Shown piece by piece: positions 5,264 through 8,655 of a stretch of DNA of 8,655 nt. Within the stretch, counting starts at the first letter, position 1. Each line of letters opens with the position of its first letter. The notes beneath the pieces are model-generated. The model had not been told where the DNA came from and made no database searches. It saw nothing but the letters and a program-made list of their open reading frames with translations. The stretch is from Treponema sp. (lineage in GTDB: Bacteria; Spirochaetota; Spirochaetia; Treponematales; Breznakiellaceae). The stretch lies in the NCBI GenBank assembly GCA_031273185.1, contig JAISSG010000088.1, forward strand, positions 1 through 8,655, read 5' to 3'. Position numbers and translations under genes: made by a program.

Positions 5264-6991
5264 TTAAAATGCGTACCCTGCGGTAACGGCCAGCCCCATT
5301 TTCATCGGGTTTCCATACTTTTGCGAACCCGAGTCAAAAAGGCTATGAAAATTTAACAGGTTGTATTGAAAAGCCAGTCCTAAAAAGAGGCCGGGGACAA
5401 AACTGCTGGTTACTTTCAGCCCGGCCTGCCCTGCCAGGGAGACAGCCAGAGGGGAAACGCCCCAGTGCGTTTCCTTAAAGTCCTCGTATTCCTGGTCGTA
5501 CTGGAATTCAAGGCCCGCTCTTATGTAAGGCATAAAGCCAAATTTTCCCGCGGGGATGTCCCAGCGGTAGCCGCCGAACGCCCCAATGCTCCAGAAGCCG
5601 GGCCCCGCAACGTATGCCTTGGCGCCGAAAAAACGAAGAAATTCCGCCGACGCGTAAAATGCCGCAGGCGCCTTGCCAAAGAGCGTCGCGTACCCCGCTT
5701 CAAGGTGGATATTGCTGTTGAGCCTCAGCTTGCTCGGCTCTTTCTTTTGGGCCTCCCTCTTTTCAACCAGGGACTTGTCCCCTGCGGCTACCGTGCCGAA
5801 GCTCCTGATCCGCCAGTTGCCGTACTCGCGCACCCATTTGGAGCTGACGTCCTTGTCGTTTATGGCAAAGACGACCGTGTATTCCTCGCCTTCGCCGGTT
5901 GTTTCCTTTACTGCCGCCCGGATTACCCCGCCGCCGCGGATGCTGTTCTCGATAGTCCAGGCCACGGCATACCCCATCGCGCCCACCACGCTGTCCTCGC
6001 ACTTGTCGATAAAGGCGCGCCTGACCGTCCTGCTGCCTTTCTCGAACATCTCCATCATGGCGTATTCGGCGTTCTCGCCTATGCAGTCGGAGGAAAGGTA
6101 TTCGGCAATATGCGGGTACACCGCCCGGTTGGCGCCCAGGCCCTCGGTGAATTTCGCAAGCCGCTGGTCCAGGGCCGCCCGGTACGTTTCAGGCTTCTGG
6201 TTCAGGGCATTGTCGATAAAGGCACGGGCGGTAGCTACCGGGATGGCGTAATTCGCCGCCTGCCTGCGCAGCGCGCTCAAGGTGTTGATCCCCGCCACCG
6301 CGTACCCGGTCGGGACGTTCCGCTGGGCCGCCAGCAGGGGGCCGCCGGAATTGCCCGGATCGACCTGGGCGGTGTGCTGGATATACGGCCCCATCATGGT
6401 GCTGTCGTCAAGGCTTTTGGGAAACCGCACGGCGGCGTTGGACACCGTGCCCCGCCCGAACTGCCAGATGGGCGTTATCCCCAGCCCGGGAAACCCGGCG
6501 GAATAGATGTCTTCCCCTTCTTCAATGGCGCGGGCAAGAAAACTCAAGCCCTGGGCCACCGGCTTTTCCCCGGCGGGGAAGGCCAGGATAGCCAAATCCG
6601 TTTCCTCGTCCGCGGCAATGATCCTGAGGTTTTCGATTTTCTTTTTGAAACCGTCCTGGCGCTCGAAAGTGATCGAGAGGGTATGCGCCTGGGCGACAAC
6701 GTGGTTATTGGTGATAACATAGAGGTTCCCGCCCGAGTCGCTGTAAATAAAGCCGGAGCCGAAGGAGCCGCCCAGGAAGATGTCAATTGCCTTGACCGCG
6801 CTGCTTTCCCCCTGTTTTTCAAGATCGGCCTTTACTTTTTCAAAATAGGCCACGATGCCCGGATGGTAGCTTTGGTTCAGCACGCCCACATAATCCCGCA
6901 GCGCCGCGGCGGACGCGTTTTGCTGCTGGGAAAAAACGCAAACCGGAACAACAAAAATCAAAGCAAGAAAAATAAAAAAACGCCGTGTCAT
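5264..6991 (-). CDS. Exported trypsin-like serine protease with C-terminal beta-barrel-like domain
   Basis: A 575-residue envelope protein. Residues 1-21 are a signal peptide (MTRRFF, a hydrophobic stretch, then CVFSQ). Residues about 72-262 are a chymotrypsin-fold domain like DegP/HtrA with the full triad: H97 (ITNNHVVA), D132 (EETDLAIL) and S215 (DPGNSGGP). No PDZ domain follows. Instead residues 263-400 are a mixed region whose end (EEYTVVFAINDKDVSSKWVR, then GNWRIRSFG) resembles an NTF2-like or similar alpha/beta fold; this is tentative. Residues about 425-575 contain seven or eight amphipathic strands (for example YIRAGLEFQYD, GLFLGLAFQYN) and end in MGLAVTAGYAF, a C-terminal aromatic residue as in outer-membrane barrels. 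The protein may thus be anchored in the outer membrane with its protease domain in the periplasm or outside. The start is fixed by GGAGGAG at 6997-7003. It is the last gene of the envelope operon. Confidence 0.87.
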   Translation of the reverse strand: MTRRFFIFLALIFVVPVCVFSQQQNASAAALRDYVGVLNQSYHPGIVAYFEKVKADLEKQGESSAVKAIDIFLGGSFGSGFIYSDSGGNLYVITNNHVVAQAHTLSITFERQDGFKKKIENLRIIAADEETDLAILAFPAGEKPVAQGLSFLARAIEEGEDIYSAGFPGLGITPIWQFGRGTVSNAAVRFPKSLDDSTMMGPYIQHTAQVDPGNSGGPLLAAQRNVPTGYAVAGINTLSALRRQAANYAIPVATARAFIDNALNQKPETYRAALDQRLAKFTEGLGANRAVYPHIAEYLSSDCIGENAEYAMMEMFEKGSRTVRRAFIDKCEDSVVGAMGYAVAWTIENSIRGGGVIRAAVKETTGEGEEYTVVFAINDKDVSSKWVREYGNWRIRSFGTVAAGDKSLVEKREAQKKEPSKLRLNSNIHLEAGYATLFGKAPAAFYASAEFLRFFGAKAYVAGPGFWSIGAFGGYRWDIPAGKFGFMPYIRAGLEFQYDQEYEDFKETHWGVSPLAVSLAGQAGLKVTSSFVPGLFLGLAFQYNLLNFHSLFDSGSQKYGNPMKMGLAVTAGYAF

Positions 6992-6996
6992 AAAGT

Positions 6997-7003
6997 CTCC
7001 TCC
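6997..7003 (-). promoter_or_regulatory. Strong ribosome binding site for the protease
   Basis: GGAGGAG on the minus strand, five bases from the ATG at 6991, confirms the start. It is the strongest such site in the window and contrasts with the missing sites at 2306, 3042 and 3131. Confidence 0.85.
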
Positions 7004-7016
7004 ATAAAATTACCAG

Positions 7017-7535
7017 TTAAAATTCACCAAGTTCCCAGGATTTTATAATATGGTCTCCCTCTGTGTTTCCGGGATTAGCGTCAGAATAAATACGGTCCCA
7101 AATTGCCAAAACTACCTTTTGTTTTGGAAATAAAAAATTCCCCTCGTTTTTTGAAGCGTACAGGCTGACCGTATATTCCTTTCCGGCTTCAAAGTTGAAT
7201 TTGAGTTCCAAATCTTTCGGCCTGAAAGTATAGGTGGTGTTTCCCCGTTCAAAACTTGCGTATATGTCAAAAAGCAAGTGCGTCTCACCGGCAGGTATGG
7301 TTGCGATGACTCTCCTTAAGCCGTCTTTCAGATACCATTCGCTTTCAACATCTATGCCGTTGTATTCCTTTACATATATTGTGTCATGGAATATTACAAC
7401 AGCGGCTTCTTCTTTTGGAAGATTCGGATCAATCGTTATATTACCCGGCGGTGTTGAAAAACAACCGATTAATGATACCGCCGATATGACGATAAAGGCA
7501 AAGGCAAAACCAAAAATAAATTTTCCTGTCTTCAT
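7017..7535 (-). CDS. Small lipoprotein of unknown function, paralogue of the upstream gene
   Basis: A 172-residue protein with a lipoprotein signal: positively charged start MKTGK, hydrophobic core and lipobox SLIGC with C25 as the lipidated residue. The mature part is predicted mostly beta. It is not a family I can name. It aligns by eye with the product of the gene just upstream: both have PNLPKEEAAVVIF / ESVPEEESATILF, then YNGI (58-61 here), an IPAG or LPAG turn (80-83), a TTYTF-like strand, and FEAGKEYTVSL / FEPGEHYSIKF. This indicates tandem duplication and divergence. Start supported by AGGAG seven bases upstream, which overlaps the preceding stop codon. It is nine bases from the upstream gene and 25 bases from the protease, so co-transcribed. 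A role at the outer membrane with the protease is plausible but unproven. Confidence 0.82.
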   Translation of the reverse strand: MKTGKFIFGFAFAFIVISAVSLIGCFSTPPGNITIDPNLPKEEAAVVIFHDTIYVKEYNGIDVESEWYLKDGLRRVIATIPAGETHLLFDIYASFERGNTTYTFRPKDLELKFNFEAGKEYTVSLYASKNEGNFLFPKQKVVLAIWDRIYSDANPGNTEGDHIIKSWELGEF

Positions 7536-7544
7536 ATATCACTC

Positions 7545-8045
7545 CTATTGTAAAATCATTCCTCTTCCTTCAGGATCGGAAACAGGTATCCCATCATAGT
7601 CTTCACCATGATATACTTGAAATCCCCATCTAGTCTCATCGGTAATAAGACCATCCTCAATAGTCCCAAATTTAATAGAATAATGTTCTCCAGGTTCAAA
7701 TGTATACGTGAGCGTTGTATTTCTGGAAATAACTTTTGTATAAACGCCGACCCATGCTGCATCTATCACAAATTCCATTTTACCTGCCGGAAGTCTTACA
7801 TAGCGCCATTCTGATTTCATACCAAGAGTCATTAAAGGATCTTTTTTTGTCGGTACGGGGATGCCGTTGTATGAAGTTACCTCAACCCCGGGCCAAAATA
7901 AAATGGTGGCTGATTCCTCCTCCGGCACGCTCTCGTCAAAAACCAGGGGTGTTTTAGGTTGAGTCGCGCTGCCGATTGCCAGAAAAGCGAAAAGTGTAAC
8001 TGCCAAAATTGTTACCCAATGTAACGCTAACCGTTTTTTACCCAT
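7545..8045 (-). CDS. Small exported protein, paralogue of the downstream lipoprotein but lacking its cysteine
   Basis: A 166-residue protein from the ATG at 8045. Residues 1-28 are a signal sequence (MGKKRLALHW then VTILAVTLFAFLAIGS). Where the paralogue has the lipobox cysteine, this protein has S26 in AIGSATQ, coded AGC, one base from TGC. It is therefore probably cut by signal peptidase I or stays membrane-tethered rather than lipidated. Shared features with the paralogue are PEEESATILF (41-50), YNGI (59-62), LPAG (85-88) and TLTYTFEPGEHYSIKF. The frame is open to an ATG at 8186, but the extra residues carry no signal and lie within the upstream gene, while the start at 8045 has GAAGGGG (8058-8052) six bases before it. 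It overlaps the upstream gene by 19 bases. Function unknown. Confidence 0.78.
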   Translation of the reverse strand: MGKKRLALHWVTILAVTLFAFLAIGSATQPKTPLVFDESVPEEESATILFWPGVEVTSYNGIPVPTKKDPLMTLGMKSEWRYVRLPAGKMEFVIDAAWVGVYTKVISRNTTLTYTFEPGEHYSIKFGTIEDGLITDETRWGFQVYHGEDYDGIPVSDPEGRGMILQ

Positions 8046-8464
8046 TTTAGACCCCTTCGTTTGGTATAAAAATATAGACATCGCTCTGACAGAGCAAAAA
8101 TTGCCATGGTAAATATATCCAATATATCGAAAGTGCCGGGGAAATATTTCATTATTTGCAGCAGCTCCAGCAACAACGCTACGCACATGAAAATAGTTAT
8201 ATAATAATTACCTATGCGAGAATTACCAAACCATATAAGCCGTAATAATAAAACGCCGGAAAACAGCCATAAACCATCGCAAAGATTGTATTTTAGAAAG
8301 TCTGAAAATAAGCTATGCGAAAGATACAGGTTGTTATGTGTAATATCTATGTTAAATATATTATAAAATAGCAGATTAGAATCCCTGAAAAAATAATAGC
8401 ACAAGAATCCTGTGGATAGAGCGATGAGGGAAGATATGCCGTAAACTGCTTTTATATCACGCAT
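8027..8464 (-). CDS. Small multi-pass membrane protein, VanZ-like
   Basis: A 145-residue hydrophobic protein with about four membrane segments: roughly 7-27, 61-79, 84-104 and 110-132, ending in a basic tail (TKRRGLKWVKNG) expected in the cytoplasm. The stretch ELLQIMKYFPGTFDILDI (100-117), with E100, D113 and D116, resembles the ELLQ...GTFD..D signature of VanZ-like proteins, whose general role is poorly known (VanZ itself gives low-level teicoplanin resistance). The assignment is tentative because the N-terminal half is not recognisable. AAGGCGG about eight bases before the ATG at 8464 is a fair ribosome site. It is the first gene of the envelope operon and overlaps the next by 19 bases. 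It is strongly AT-rich, unlike the protease at the operon end. Confidence 0.7.
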   Translation of the reverse strand: MRDIKAVYGISSLIALSTGFLCYYFFRDSNLLFYNIFNIDITHNNLYLSHSLFSDFLKYNLCDGLWLFSGVLLLRLIWFGNSRIGNYYITIFMCVALLLELLQIMKYFPGTFDILDIFTMAIFALSERCLYFYTKRRGLKWVKNG

Positions 8465-8534
8465 GATATAACCGCCTTTTATCCGAGGCTTTCAAATGAA
8501 ACTGCCAGTTGGGAAAAATGATATTATGAGATAG

Positions 8535-8565
8535 TTGACATGTTTTTGACGGGAGTGTGTATAAT
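8535..8565 (+). promoter_or_regulatory. Consensus-like promoter pointing out of the window
   Basis: A perfect TTGACA (8535-8540) and a perfect TATAAT (8560-8565) lie in a row on the + strand with a 19-base spacer, two longer than ideal. TG at 8556-8557 lies just upstream of the -10. The last T of the -10 is the first base of the TTGCCTG repeat tract, so the start site and leader would fall inside the repeats. No gene is visible on this strand before the window ends. Confidence 0.45.
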
Positions 8566-8655
8566 TGCCTGTTGCCTGTTGCCTGTTGCCTGTTGCCTGT
8601 TGCCTGTTGCCTGTTGCCTGTTGCCTGTTGCCTGTTGCCTGTTGCCTGTTGCCCA
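8565..8655 (+). repeat. Heptamer tandem repeat TTGCCTG, nearly 13 copies
   Basis: Twelve identical TTGCCTG units (8565-8648) followed by TTGCC and then CA at the window edge. The perfect identity indicates recent expansion or contraction by slippage. The unit is 7 bases, so a change of one copy would shift any reading frame through it. No stop codon occurs within the repeat on this strand. One frame, ATG at 8540, reads through the whole tract to the edge but has no ribosome site. Confidence 0.97.

Noticed and set aside
5465..7048. A 527-residue open frame antisense to the protease
   Set aside because: It is a by-product of the high GC and codon bias of the protease gene; the protease shows intact catalytic motifs and a strong ribosome site, the antisense frame shows none.
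8046..8186. Longer start of the exported protein gene at 8186
   Set aside because: The extra 47 residues are inside the upstream gene, would bury the signal peptide, and a good ribosome site precedes the ATG at 8045.
8540..8655. Small gene starting at ATG 8540 and reading through the repeats
   Set aside because: No ribosome site, and the ATG lies inside the predicted promoter; it cannot be judged without the sequence to the right.

Overview
The window looks like chromosomal DNA of a spirochaete, most likely a gut- or host-associated Treponema. This is judged from protein resemblance only: the acyl-CoA ligase next to an HTH-cupin regulator, the lipoprotein style and the membrane-anchored protease all fit, but no rRNA or other marker is present. 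The middle (about 650-7000) is GC-rich and the right part (about 7010-8560) is clearly AT-rich.

Layout: (1) 1-306, the 3' part of a small HTH regulator on the + strand, cut by the window edge. (2) 307-650, a gap with no convincing gene. (3) 651-3042, a minus-strand pair: an HTH-cupin regulator followed by an AMP-forming fatty acyl-CoA ligase. The gap between the two is filled almost entirely by two opposed arrays of 7-bp repeats. (4) 3043-3130, a compact divergent control region with two back-to-back promoters around a perfect inverted repeat (CTGGCAA-N13-TTGCCAG). (5) 3131-5250, a tightly packed + strand operon: a Cof-type HAD phosphatase, a two-CBS-domain protein with an RsbT/RsbW-like ATPase domain, and a small DRTGG-domain protein. 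It reads as a metabolite- or nucleotide-sensing regulatory module. (6) 5240-5256, a terminator between convergent operons. (7) 5264-8464, a minus-strand cell-envelope operon of four genes: a VanZ-like membrane protein, two paralogous small exported proteins (one a lipoprotein), and a trypsin-like protease whose C-terminus looks like an outer-membrane beta-barrel. (8) 8535-8655, a strong-looking promoter running directly into a second 7-bp tandem repeat (TTGCCTG, nearly 13 copies) that continues to the window edge.

The most unusual features are the opposed heptamer arrays (potential long hairpin or G-quadruplexes) between regulator and ligase, the symmetric divergent operator with possibly leaderless genes on both sides, the protease-barrel fusion, and the promoter abutting a TTGCCTG tract whose unit length is not a multiple of three.
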